NCBI GenBank assembly: GCA_017537965.1
Contig: JAFYJV010000018.1
Span: forward strand, 248,001 to 312,000
Direction of reading: 5' to 3'
DNA length: 64,000 nt
Source of the DNA: Bacteroidales bacterium
GTDB taxonomy: Bacteria; Bacteroidota; Bacteroidia; Bacteroidales; F082
Shown: in pieces, positions 34,264-42,844 of the stretch
Position numbering within the stretch: position 1 is the stretch's first letter
Layout of the letters: each line of letters opens with the position of its first letter
Notes under the pieces: model-generated
Database searches by the model: none
What the model was told of the DNA's origin: nothing
The model's input: the letters and a program-made list of their open reading frames with translations, nothing else
Program-made: the position numbers and the translations under genes

Positions 34264-35085
34264 TTAGAACACAGTGTTGTTTGCGAAAAACCGCAACCCA
34301 GCAATCATGACCAGCAGGAGGGGTGCGATTTCGAGGGTGCAAAAATACAAAAAAATATAAAACGACGGCATTTTTGAAAAAACTCTCGTTTCAATCCATT
34401 CCAAAACAAGGCGTGCCAAGGCAGCCAGGAACAGGATCCCGATGCCGATCCACACAAAAATGGAGTTGGGAATGTACAGCACCAGCCAAATGATCGGTTG
34501 GATCACCAGGAGACAGAGGGTGGAGATGGAAAGCTGCACGGTGAATTGCCGTATCACCACTTCTTTTTGGCGGAAGAGCCACCCCATCAGCGACAAGGTC
34601 ATGTAACGGAGCAAGACCCATCCGGCCACGCATCCAAAGATGACGGAAAACACCTCGAAGCTGTTGTAGCTGTAGGCGTCACGGGAGAACACCACACAGG
34701 TCTTCTGCACGAACAAGGCCATCACGATGATATAGCATAAGGTGAACGAGAAACCGATGAAACTGCGGGTGGGGGTCCATTCGCGGAGCAGCTGGTTGGT
34801 GTGCGCAATCCCTCCTGGAACCGAGAGCAGCTGTCGGAACTGACGGGGATACAGCTGTTTGTTGATGACCACCAACAGCAACACGGCGGCTAGGAGGATG
34901 AGATTCCATCCGGCCAACACTTCGTGGGTGACCCGTACCATGGGACTGATCACGCTTTCGAAACCTGAGGTGATGAAACTGGGCACGACAACCCCCTGGC
35001 TTACCGAGTCCAGGCACTGCGTCGAGTCGTTGACGACAGTGTCGGTTGCGGGGTTCCAGTAAGTGATGAAAAGGCTGTCGGGCAT
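34264..35085 (-). CDS. DUF4271 membrane protein
   Basis: A 273-residue inner-membrane protein with about seven transmembrane segments after an extracytoplasmic N-terminal stretch of some 60 residues. RQFRQLLSVPGG and LVLEWIETRVFSKMPSFYIFLYFCTLEIAPLLLV (here split) are of the DUF4271 type. Function unknown. The family regularly precedes hemD, as here, which suggests a link that has not been explained. It appears to head the eight-gene minus-strand run. Confidence 0.8.
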   Translation of the reverse strand: MPDSLFITYWNPATDTVVNDSTQCLDSVSQGVVVPSFITSGFESVISPMVRVTHEVLAGWNLILLAAVLLLVVINKQLYPRQFRQLLSVPGGIAHTNQLLREWTPTRSFIGFSFTLCYIIVMALFVQKTCVVFSRDAYSYNSFEVFSVIFGCVAGWVLLRYMTLSLMGWLFRQKEVVIRQFTVQLSISTLCLLVIQPIIWLVLYIPNSIFVWIGIGILFLAALARLVLEWIETRVFSKMPSFYIFLYFCTLEIAPLLLVMIAGLRFFANNTVF

Positions 35086-35116
35086 AGGTGGCTTGAAATT
35101 TCAAAAAATCAAGGTG

Positions 35117-35154
35117 CAAAATTATAAAATATTGTGGGATTATTCCTAAATTTG
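35117..35154. promoter_or_regulatory. Divergent -7 boxes (DUF4271 run / pta operon)
   Basis: Minus-strand TAATTTTG (35124-35117) and plus-strand TAAATTTG (35147-35154) lie back to back. Neither has an obvious TTTG at the usual distance. The plus box leaves a leader of about 55 bases before pta. Confidence 0.45.
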
Positions 35155-35182
35155 CGCTTCTAAAAACACCCGAAATCTTAAC

Positions 35183-35214
35183 AGTTCAACAATTCAACAA
35201 ATAAACAATTCGAC
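35183..35214 (+). repeat. Junction repeat upstream of pta
   Basis: GTTCAACAATTCAACAAATA followed by AACAATTCGAC, directly before the ATG. The same TTCAACAATTCAACAA core occurs on the minus strand just before ettA (20946-20970), 14 kb away. Confidence 0.6.
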
Positions 35215-36228
35215 ATGAATCTAATGCAAGAAATCATCGCCAATGCTCAAGCCAACAAGCAGCGCATTGTGCTCCCCGAAGGTGACGAACCCCGTACCTT
35301 GAAAGCCGCCGACAGACTTTTGGCCGACGGCGTTGCCGACATCATCCTCATCGGTCCCGCCGAGAAGATCAAGGAGATGACCGCCGAGTTTGGTCTGCAG
35401 AACATCGGTAAGGCTCGCATCATCGATCCCAAGAACAATCCTGACAAGCAGAAATACGCCGACTTGCTCTACGAGATTCGCAAAGCCAAGGGTATGACGC
35501 CCGAGCAGGCCAACGACCTCGCTGAGAACTTCATGTATCTCGGCATCCTGTTGGTGAAAGCCGGCGAGGCCGACGGCCTCGTGAGCGGCGCCCGTAGCAC
35601 TACGGGCGACATGCTCCGTCCCGCCTTGCAGATCATTAAGACGGTGCCTGGCGTTACCTGCGTCAGCGGCGCCTTCACCATGTTCCTCCCCGAAGGATGC
35701 CCCTACGGCACCGACGGCCGCATGGTCTTTGCCGACTGCGCTGTCACGCCCATGCCGACGGCTGAGCAGCTGGCCGAGATCGCCATCTGCACCGCCGACA
35801 CCGCCAAGGCCATCGCCAAGATCGACCCCGTCACCGCCATCCTGAGCTTCTCCACCAAGGGCAGCGCCAAACACGAGGTGGTCGATAAGGTCATCGAAGC
35901 CACCCGCATCGCCAAAGAACGCCGTCCAGACCTCGTCCTTGACGGTGAACTCCAAGCCGATGCTGCCATCGTGCCTTCGGTGGGTTCTAGCAAGGCTCCG
36001 GGCAGCCCTGTCGCAGGCAAGGCCAACACCCTCGTGTTCCCCTGCCTCGAAGTGGGTAACATCGCCTATAAGCTCGTCCAGCGTCTGGCTGGCGCCGAGG
36101 CCGTGGGCCCCGTGCTCCAAGGCCTTGCCAAGCCTTGCAACGACTTGAGCCGCGGATGCTCCATCGACGATGTCTATAAACTGGTCGCCATCACCTGCAA
36201 CCAAGCAATAGCTCAAAAACAGAAGTAA
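35215..36228 (+). CDS. pta: Phosphate acetyltransferase
   Basis: Converts acetyl-CoA and phosphate to acetyl phosphate, the first step of acetate fermentation. The 337-residue protein is the short (single-domain) form. Landmarks are QRIVLPEGDEPRTLKAADRL, GLVSGARSTTGDMLRPALQI, SFSTKGSAKHE, and PDLVLDGELQADAAIVP. The last codons and the TAA lie in a repeat shared with the gap to ackA. It works directly with ackA to make ATP. Confidence 0.95.
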   Translation: MNLMQEIIANAQANKQRIVLPEGDEPRTLKAADRLLADGVADIILIGPAEKIKEMTAEFGLQNIGKARIIDPKNNPDKQKYADLLYEIRKAKGMTPEQANDLAENFMYLGILLVKAGEADGLVSGARSTTGDMLRPALQIIKTVPGVTCVSGAFTMFLPEGCPYGTDGRMVFADCAVTPMPTAEQLAEIAICTADTAKAIAKIDPVTAILSFSTKGSAKHEVVDKVIEATRIAKERRPDLVLDGELQADAAIVPSVGSSKAPGSPVAGKANTLVFPCLEVGNIAYKLVQRLAGAEAVGPVLQGLAKPCNDLSRGCSIDDVYKLVAITCNQAIAQKQK

Positions 36229-36252
36229 GAAGTCAGAAGTAAGAAGGAAGAA
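36221..36252 (+). repeat. Junction repeat (pta/ackA)
   Basis: AGAAGTAAGAAGTCAGAAGT followed by AAGAAGGAAGAA. The TAA of pta is part of the first unit. The tract ends five bases before the ackA ATG. Confidence 0.7.
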
Positions 36253-36257
36253 TAAAT

Positions 36258-37463
36258 ATGAAAATTTTAGTATTGAATTGCGGCAGCTCATCCATCAAAT
36301 ACCAGCTGCTGGATATGGAAAACGCCGACCGTGCCCATCTGCTTGCCAAGGGCCTCTTGGAACGCATCGGCCTCGAAATGGGCGAGTTCACCCATAAATA
36401 CAATGGTGAGAAGTATTACGAACAACTTCCCATCCCGAACCATACCGAAGGTATTAAGCTCGTGCTGAAGGCTTTGGTGGATCCCAAGATGGGTGTTATC
36501 AAGGACTTGAAAGAGATCAATGCTGTCGGTCACCGCGTGGCTCATGGTGGCGAGACCTTCACGAAGAGCGTCCTTATTAATAAAGATGTCGTCGCCGGTA
36601 TCGAAGCACTGTGCGACCTCGCTCCTTTGCACAACCCAGGCAGTCTGCAGGGCATCCACGCCATGGAAGAGGTGCTCCCCGGCGTCCCCATGGCCGCCGT
36701 GTTCGACACCTCGTTCCATAGCACCATGCCACCCGAGGCCTACCTATACGCTGTGCCTTACGAGTATTATGAGAAATACCGTGTGCGCCGTTACGGCTTC
36801 CATGGCACCAGCCATAAGTTCGTCGCCGAGAAAGCCGCTGCCTTCGTCGATAAGGATTGGAAGAAGAGCAAGATCGTTACCTGCCACCTCGGCAGCGGAG
36901 CCTCCATTGCCGCCGTCCAATACGGCAAGTCAGTTGAGACTTCCATGGGCTTCACCCCAGTGGAAGGTCTTGTAATGGGCAGCCGCACGGGCGACCTCGA
37001 CCTGGGTGTCTTCATGTATATTATGGACAAGGAAGGCCTTACCACCAAGGAGATGAACACCTTGGTGAACAAGAAATCGGGTCTCGTTGGCATCACTGGC
37101 GGCAAGCAGGATATGCGTGACGTTCGCGCCGGCAAGGAAGAAGGCGACGAGCGTTGCACCTACGCGTTCAACATGTTCGCACATCGTGTGAAGAAATATA
37201 TCGGTGCTTATATGGCCGTGATGAACGGCGCCGACGTTCTCGTGATGACGGGTGGTATCGGCGAGAACGCCTGGTTCATGCGTGAGGCCATCCTCGAAGA
37301 CATGGAGTTCCTCGGCATCAAACTCGACCATCGTGCCAACAAAGAGATTGCTGGCGACGCTGGCATCATCTCCACGCCTGACTCAAAAGTCACCGTGGTG
37401 GTGTATCCTACCGACGAGGAGTTTGTGATCGCACAGGATACGTTTAATTTGGTTAAGAAGTAA
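36258..37463 (+). CDS. ackA: Acetate kinase
   Basis: Forms ATP from acetyl phosphate in the cytoplasm. The 401 residues show the family start MKILVLNCGSSSIKYQLLD, the signature RYGFHGTSHKFVAEKAA, the phosphate loop TCHLGSGASIAAV, the MGSRTGDLD turn, and MTGGIGENAWFMRE. It follows pta by 29 repeat-filled bases. Its own stop (VKK-TAA) is again embedded in the same type of repeat. Confidence 0.96.
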   Translation: MKILVLNCGSSSIKYQLLDMENADRAHLLAKGLLERIGLEMGEFTHKYNGEKYYEQLPIPNHTEGIKLVLKALVDPKMGVIKDLKEINAVGHRVAHGGETFTKSVLINKDVVAGIEALCDLAPLHNPGSLQGIHAMEEVLPGVPMAAVFDTSFHSTMPPEAYLYAVPYEYYEKYRVRRYGFHGTSHKFVAEKAAAFVDKDWKKSKIVTCHLGSGASIAAVQYGKSVETSMGFTPVEGLVMGSRTGDLDLGVFMYIMDKEGLTTKEMNTLVNKKSGLVGITGGKQDMRDVRAGKEEGDERCTYAFNMFAHRVKKYIGAYMAVMNGADVLVMTGGIGENAWFMREAILEDMEFLGIKLDHRANKEIAGDAGIISTPDSKVTVVVYPTDEEFVIAQDTFNLVKK

Positions 37464-37481
37464 GAAGACAGAAGTCAGAAT
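37455..37481 (+). repeat. Junction repeat after ackA
   Basis: AAGAAGTAAGAAGACAGAAG followed by TCAGAATA. It contains the ackA TAA and closely resembles the copy after pta. Confidence 0.68.
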
Positions 37482-37482
37482 A

Positions 37483-37539
37483 GGACCCGGAAGGGGTCCC
37501 CAGTCAATTACCGGGGGTAACGCGCAGCGTTACCCCCGG
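37483..37539. repeat. Two GC-rich hairpins between ackA and murF/alr
   Basis: First GGACCC-GGAAG-GGGTCC (37483-37499). Then a perfect 13-bp stem CCGGGGGTAACGC (37511-37523) / GCGTTACCCCCGG (37527-37539) with a GCA loop. No T run follows, so they are not standard intrinsic terminators. REP-like palindromes or an mRNA 3'-end stabiliser are possible. Confidence 0.65.
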
Positions 37540-37549
37540 AGATGAAAAA

Positions 37550-40018
37550 ATGTATGGAATAAAGCAAATATCGGAAATTGTAAACGGGCAACTGTTTGGT
37601 TCCAATGAGGACAGGATGATACAAAACCTGCTCATTGACAGCCGGCGGCTTGACGCCGCCGGACAGACCTTGTTTTTCGCTTTGGCGAGCCAGAGGAACG
37701 ACGGACACAAATACATAGAAGACCTGTATCGGAACGGTGTCCGGGCTTTCATGGTCGGCAAGATGCCTGAAGAAGTGCATGACGACGCGTGTTACATCCT
37801 CGTGCAGGATGTACTGCAAGCCTTGCAGCAGCTGGCAGCTTACCATAGATCCCAATTCGACATCCCTGTCATCGGCATCACAGGCAGCAATGGCAAGACC
37901 ATCGTGAAAGAATGGCTCGCCCAACTGTTGAGTCCCGATTACAACCTCGTCCGCAGCCCCAAAAGCTACAACTCGCAAGTGGGTGTGCCGCTGTCGGTGT
38001 GGCGTATGGACCGGTCGCATCAGCTGGCCATCTTCGAGGCGGGCATCTCCAAACCCGATGAGATGACGGCACTCCAGAAGATCATCAAGCCCACCATAGG
38101 AGTGTTCACGAACATCGGTCAAGCGCATGAGGAGAACTTCATCAGCTTCATGCAGAAGGCAGGCGAGAAACTCAACCTCTTCACCCAGGCAGAGACCTTG
38201 GTTTATTGCATGGACTATTACGATATCCAACAGGTGATCTTGCGCGCCGACTTGGGAAAGAAAGTGCGCCTGCTCCCCTGGAGCCGTAAGTTCAATGAGG
38301 CGGAAGTGTTTGTCTCATCGGTGGAGAAGCAGGAACGAAAGACCCTGCTGACACTGCAAATAAAAGGGGAGACCTATGAGTTTTCCATCCCGTTTGTCGA
38401 TGATGCCTCTATCGAAAACGCCATACACTGCATCACGATTTGCTTGTTCTTGAAGATGCCCAAGGAGGTCCTGGAGGAGCGATTGCAAGGCCTCACCTCC
38501 ATAGCCATGCGACTTGAGATCAAGTCGGGTATCAACAACTGCACCATCGTCAACGACTACTACAACTCCGATGTCAACTCGCTGGCCATCGCCCTTGACG
38601 TGATGAACCAGCAACGGCAGCATCAAGACAAGGTGCTGATCCTTTCAGACATCCTCCAGAGCGGAAAGGACGAGCATGAACTTTATAGTAGTATTGCACA
38701 GCTGCTTGAAAACAAAGGTGTTGGCATGTTGATCGGCATCGGCGAGGCCATCTCGCGTCAGGAGCGCTATTTCAAGATGAAGAGTCATTTCTTCAAGGAT
38801 GTCAACGACTTCCTGCAGCGCTTCCCGCTTTCGCAGTTCCGCAACCAGACCATCCTGCTGAAAGGTGCCCGTGCCTTTGAGTTTGAGCAGATCAGCATGG
38901 AGCTGCAAGAGAAGGCCCATGAGACGGTGCTGGAAATCAACTTCAACCATCTGATCAACAACCTCAACCACTATCGCTCGTTGATCAAGCCCGAGACCAA
39001 GCTCATGGTCATGGTGAAGGCATTTGGCTATGGCAGCGGCAACTACGAGGTGTCGAACATCCTTCAGTTCCACCGTGCCGACTACCTCACGGTGGCTTTC
39101 GCCGACGAGGGCGTAGAGCTTCGCCGTGCTGGCATCAACCTGCCCATTATGGTGATGAGTCCCGAGATCAACAGCTACGACAACATCATCAAATACCATC
39201 TGGAGCCCGAGGTGTTCAGCTTCCGCAATCTGGAGCTTATTGAACGTACATTGGCCGTCACAGGTGTCACCATCCCTCTGAACGTCCACGTGAAATTGGA
39301 CACGGGTATGCACCGCTTGGGCTTCTCGCTAAAGGAATTGCCCGAACTGATTCGTCGCATCAAGGCCAACCCATTGATTCATGTGCGAAGCGTGTTCTCG
39401 CATCTGGCCACCGCCGACAATCCCGAAGAGGATGACTTCACCATGAGCCAGATCAAGGTGTTCGAGGAGGGCAGCCAGATGATTGTGGATGCCTTCCCCT
39501 ACAAGGTGTTGCGCCATATCCTGAACACGGCCGGCATCACGCGTTTCACCAAGTATCAGTTCGATATGGTAAGGCTGGGTATCGGCCTCTATGGCGTGGC
39601 TACCTGTAAGCAGGACGAGGGCGTGCTGGAGACGGTTGTGTCACTGAAGACCACCATCAACCAGATCAAGGAAGTCCCGGCTGGCGATAGCATCGGCTAC
39701 AACCGTCACGGCAGGGCGATTCACGACATGCGCATCGGCATCGTTCCCATCGGCTATGCCGATGGGCTCTCACGTTTGCTGGGAAATGGCAATGGCAAGT
39801 TCTACATCAACAACCAACAGGTTCCTATCGTTGGAGACATCTGCATGGACATGTGCATGCTCGACCTTACGGGTGTGGAAGCCGAAGAAGGCGACACCGT
39901 GGTGATTTTCGATGCGGAACATTCCATCAACGACATCGCCAAGGCCTGCCAGACCATCCCCTACGAGGTGATGACACGCATCTCGCAACGGGTGAAAAGA
40001 GTGTATTATCAAGAATAA
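37550..40018 (+). CDS. Bifunctional MurF ligase / alanine racemase
   Basis: An 822-residue fusion supplying two linked steps of peptidoglycan precursor synthesis: racemisation of L-alanine to D-alanine, and addition of D-Ala-D-Ala to the UDP-MurNAc-tripeptide. The MurF half (about 1-450) has the P-loop VIGITGSNGKTIVKEWLAQL and NDYYNSDVNS. The racemase half (about 455-822) has MVMVKAFGYGSG with the PLP-binding lysine (near residue 489), HVKLDTGMHRLGF, VRLGIGLYG and catalytic-tyrosine segment DSIGYNRHG. The fusion is common in Bacteroidetes. The ATG at 37550 follows the large hairpin by ten bases. Confidence 0.94.
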   Translation: MYGIKQISEIVNGQLFGSNEDRMIQNLLIDSRRLDAAGQTLFFALASQRNDGHKYIEDLYRNGVRAFMVGKMPEEVHDDACYILVQDVLQALQQLAAYHRSQFDIPVIGITGSNGKTIVKEWLAQLLSPDYNLVRSPKSYNSQVGVPLSVWRMDRSHQLAIFEAGISKPDEMTALQKIIKPTIGVFTNIGQAHEENFISFMQKAGEKLNLFTQAETLVYCMDYYDIQQVILRADLGKKVRLLPWSRKFNEAEVFVSSVEKQERKTLLTLQIKGETYEFSIPFVDDASIENAIHCITICLFLKMPKEVLEERLQGLTSIAMRLEIKSGINNCTIVNDYYNSDVNSLAIALDVMNQQRQHQDKVLILSDILQSGKDEHELYSSIAQLLENKGVGMLIGIGEAISRQERYFKMKSHFFKDVNDFLQRFPLSQFRNQTILLKGARAFEFEQISMELQEKAHETVLEINFNHLINNLNHYRSLIKPETKLMVMVKAFGYGSGNYEVSNILQFHRADYLTVAFADEGVELRRAGINLPIMVMSPEINSYDNIIKYHLEPEVFSFRNLELIERTLAVTGVTIPLNVHVKLDTGMHRLGFSLKELPELIRRIKANPLIHVRSVFSHLATADNPEEDDFTMSQIKVFEEGSQMIVDAFPYKVLRHILNTAGITRFTKYQFDMVRLGIGLYGVATCKQDEGVLETVVSLKTTINQIKEVPAGDSIGYNRHGRAIHDMRIGIVPIGYADGLSRLLGNGNGKFYINNQQVPIVGDICMDMCMLDLTGVEAEEGDTVVIFDAEHSINDIAKACQTIPYEVMTRISQRVKRVYYQE

Positions 40019-40025
40019 GGGCATT

Positions 40026-40703
40026 ATGAAAAAAGCAACCGTCATCATCGTATTATTGACCATGTCATTCTTTGGTTATTCACAACAAGATTGGTTCCGA
40101 TTCAACGACTACCAAGCTGACAATAAGCGGATTATTGCTGAAGAAGCTTACCCTGAAGTGGTATTCATGGGGAATTCCATCACCGAGAATTGGGCCTATG
40201 TCCATCCCGAGTTTTTCACCGAGCACAACTATTTGGGAAGGGGCATCGGCGGACAGACTTCAGCCCACATGCTCGTGCGTTTCCAGTCCGATGTCATTGA
40301 TCTCCATCCCAAAGCCGTGGTTATCATGGCCGGCACCAACGATGTGGCACACAACGACTATTGGGTGGCTCCGGAACAGGTTGTCAACAATGTGATTTCG
40401 ATGTGTACTCTTGCTCAAGCCAATGGCATCATTCCGATCATCAGCTCTATCACGCCGTGTATCGGATTCGTTTGGAGAAAGGAAATCAAGGACGCTGGCC
40501 GGACCATCGTCAACATCAACAAGGAGCTGAAAACATACGCCGAGGCAAACCATCTGGTTTATGTAGATTATCATTCGGCGCTTGCCGATGAAAACATGGG
40601 ATTTCCCAGTGCTCTCAGCGACGATGGTTGCCATCCCAACCCCGACACTTATTATCTCATGGAGGGCTTGGTGGTAAAAGCCATTAAAGAAGCGATAAAG
40701 TAA
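40026..40703 (+). CDS. Secreted SGNH/GDSL-type esterase
   Basis: A 225-residue exported hydrolase; the signal peptide ends near FGYSQ (residue 20). The four SGNH blocks are clear: VFMGNSIT (nucleophilic Ser), GRGIGGQT (Gly), MAGTNDV (Asn) and DDGCHPN (Asp and His). The family deacylates carbohydrates, lipids or glycan side chains; the substrate cannot be told. It follows murF/alr by 7 bases. Its stop is five bases from the stop of the convergent GH20 gene, so both may act on surface or host glycans, but they are not in one operon. Confidence 0.88.
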   Translation: MKKATVIIVLLTMSFFGYSQQDWFRFNDYQADNKRIIAEEAYPEVVFMGNSITENWAYVHPEFFTEHNYLGRGIGGQTSAHMLVRFQSDVIDLHPKAVVIMAGTNDVAHNDYWVAPEQVVNNVISMCTLAQANGIIPIISSITPCIGFVWRKEIKDAGRTIVNINKELKTYAEANHLVYVDYHSALADENMGFPSALSDDGCHPNPDTYYLMEGLVVKAIKEAIK

Positions 40704-40708
40704 GGTTT

Positions 40709-42832
40709 TCAGAATACTTCTATCTCATCGACAAAGATCCAGGCCGGATGTCCAAAGCCATCATGGTCTTCTGGTAGCATGTGATCCTTGATGATGACTT
40801 CCACATAGCGGGCTATGACTGGCTCGAAATCCAACTCGTATGTAAAGTTGCCGTCTTTGTCGGTCCAGGTGGTGATGGGGATGTCAAGTTGTGCCACCTC
40901 ACGGAAAGCTTCGCCGTCGTCGGAGACCAAGACGCTTGCATGGCTTGGGTTATAGATCCAGGCTCCTTTATTCACCAAAGCGCGAAAGCGGACATGGCTC
41001 ATTGTGGCGGCTTGCTCCAGGTCAATGACGGCATCGAGGGGCTGACCCCAGAAACCGAGCCATCGGCCAGAGTTGTAGGCGATACGTCCCATCTCACCGT
41101 CGTTCAGGATGAGAGCGCCCTTGGAAGCATACTGCTCGTTGGGTTGCTCGCGCAGGAAGATAGGCTTGCGGGTGGCGAGGTTCGGTTCCACCGTATCGGT
41201 ATAGACTTGCGGATTGAAGATCTGTTTGGCGTAGTTGTAATGATACAGGTCATACAGCTCGGCGATATGACGGCAGCGTTCCACAAAGGCGTCGAAGTCG
41301 CGTTCCGTGGGGTTGTTCCACTGGATCTCGGCCAGGGCGTCCATGCGCGGCATGGCCATGTACTCCACATGGTTGAACGAGGTGATGTATTCCGTCCAGA
41401 TGTTGGCCTGCACGCCGATGATGTGCTTCTGCTGTTCTGGCGTCAACGCACTCGGCAGGGGCTTGAACTCATACACCCGTGACACGGGCAGGTAGCCTCC
41501 CACGCAGGAAGGCTCCGTGCTGGGATCTTCGCTCTGGTAGTAGTCGAAATAAAGATAGGAAGTGGGTGACATGATCACGTCGTGGCCTTTTTGTGCTGCC
41601 TCGATGCCTCCTTCGGTACCGCGCCAACTCTGGATGATGGCGGTCTCGGAGACGTTGCCTTCCAGGATCTCGTCCCAGCCGATCACGCGGCGGCCGCGGG
41701 CCTCCACCACCTTGGCCATGCGGTTCATCACATAGCTCTGGAGATAGTCCTCTTTCGAGAAACGCGCATCGCCTTTGATGCCTAGTTCCTTGATCTTTTT
41801 TTGGCACTTGGGGCACTGCTCCCAGCGTACCTTGGGGCATTCATCGCCGCCGATGTGGATATAGGGAGAGGGAAAGATGTCCATCACCTCGTTCAACACA
41901 TCTTCGACGAACAGCATGGTTTCCTCGTTGCCGGCGCAAAGCACGTCGTCCGACACGCCCCAACGTTTCCACACTTCGTAGGGACCGCCCGTGCAGCCCA
42001 ACTCTGGATAGGAGGCCAAAGCAGCCTGCATGTGACCGGGCAAGTCGATCTCCGGGATGATGTTGACATGACGCTCGGCAGCATATTGCACCAAGTCGCG
42101 CAACTGTTCTTGTGTATAGAAACCACCATAGCGGATGGTGTCGTAGATCCGTCCGTTGCGGCCGATGACGGTGCCGTTACGATAGGCGCCGATCTCGGTC
42201 AGTTTGGGGTATTTCTTGATTTCGATGCGCCAGCCCTGATCCTCGGTGAGGTGGAAGTGGAACTGGTTCATATTATGCAACGCCAGCATGTCGATGTAGA
42301 TCTTCACCGAGTCCAAATCCATGAAATGTCGGCAAGGGTCAAGATGCATGCCACGATAGCTGAAGTTCGGCCAGTCGCGGATGGTGCCGCAAGGCAAGGC
42401 TGCCTTATTGACGCTTTCACCAATCGGCAGGCTTTTGCGGAGTGTCTGGATGCCATAAAACACACCTGCGGCATCGGCGCCTTTGATCGTTACTAGTTTC
42501 GGAGTGATGTTGATCTCGTAGGCTTCAGACAGGTCAAATTCGGTGGGAGCCAACCTCAGCACGATGCCTTCTTTTGCTTCCCCTTGAAGGGGCTGTTCGG
42601 CCAACTTAAACGACAGGATGTCGTTTACATATTCACTTAGGAATTGCGCCTCGCATTGCAATTCCTCTTCATAATAGACTGTGGTTTTTGGCTGAAGCAC
42701 GAAAGGCTTTTCCTCGTTCAGTGTCACCTCCTTGGGCTGGGGAATGACGTCATAATTGGCTTCGGGAAACTGTTGCGTACAGGCAGAGAGCAACAATGTC
42801 GCTAAGCAGAGAGAGAGTAAATATTGTTTCAT
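40709..42832 (-). CDS. GH20 beta-N-acetylhexosaminidase lipoprotein
   Basis: Removes terminal GlcNAc or GalNAc from glycans by substrate-assisted catalysis. The 707-residue lipoprotein has signal MKQYLLSLCLATLLLSAC (Cys18), an N-terminal GH20b domain (about 25-150), the catalytic barrel (about 155-500; YRGMHLDPCRHFMDLDSVK, FHFHLTEDQGWRIEIK) with the catalytic pair HIGGDE (Asp330, Glu331), and a C-terminal discoidin-like carbohydrate-binding domain (about 560-707). It lies 12 bases after the EEP gene on the same strand. Confidence 0.94.
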   Translation of the reverse strand: MKQYLLSLCLATLLLSACTQQFPEANYDVIPQPKEVTLNEEKPFVLQPKTTVYYEEELQCEAQFLSEYVNDILSFKLAEQPLQGEAKEGIVLRLAPTEFDLSEAYEINITPKLVTIKGADAAGVFYGIQTLRKSLPIGESVNKAALPCGTIRDWPNFSYRGMHLDPCRHFMDLDSVKIYIDMLALHNMNQFHFHLTEDQGWRIEIKKYPKLTEIGAYRNGTVIGRNGRIYDTIRYGGFYTQEQLRDLVQYAAERHVNIIPEIDLPGHMQAALASYPELGCTGGPYEVWKRWGVSDDVLCAGNEETMLFVEDVLNEVMDIFPSPYIHIGGDECPKVRWEQCPKCQKKIKELGIKGDARFSKEDYLQSYVMNRMAKVVEARGRRVIGWDEILEGNVSETAIIQSWRGTEGGIEAAQKGHDVIMSPTSYLYFDYYQSEDPSTEPSCVGGYLPVSRVYEFKPLPSALTPEQQKHIIGVQANIWTEYITSFNHVEYMAMPRMDALAEIQWNNPTERDFDAFVERCRHIAELYDLYHYNYAKQIFNPQVYTDTVEPNLATRKPIFLREQPNEQYASKGALILNDGEMGRIAYNSGRWLGFWGQPLDAVIDLEQAATMSHVRFRALVNKGAWIYNPSHASVLVSDDGEAFREVAQLDIPITTWTDKDGNFTYELDFEPVIARYVEVIIKDHMLPEDHDGFGHPAWIFVDEIEVF

Positions 42833-42844
42833 GGCAATACTTCT

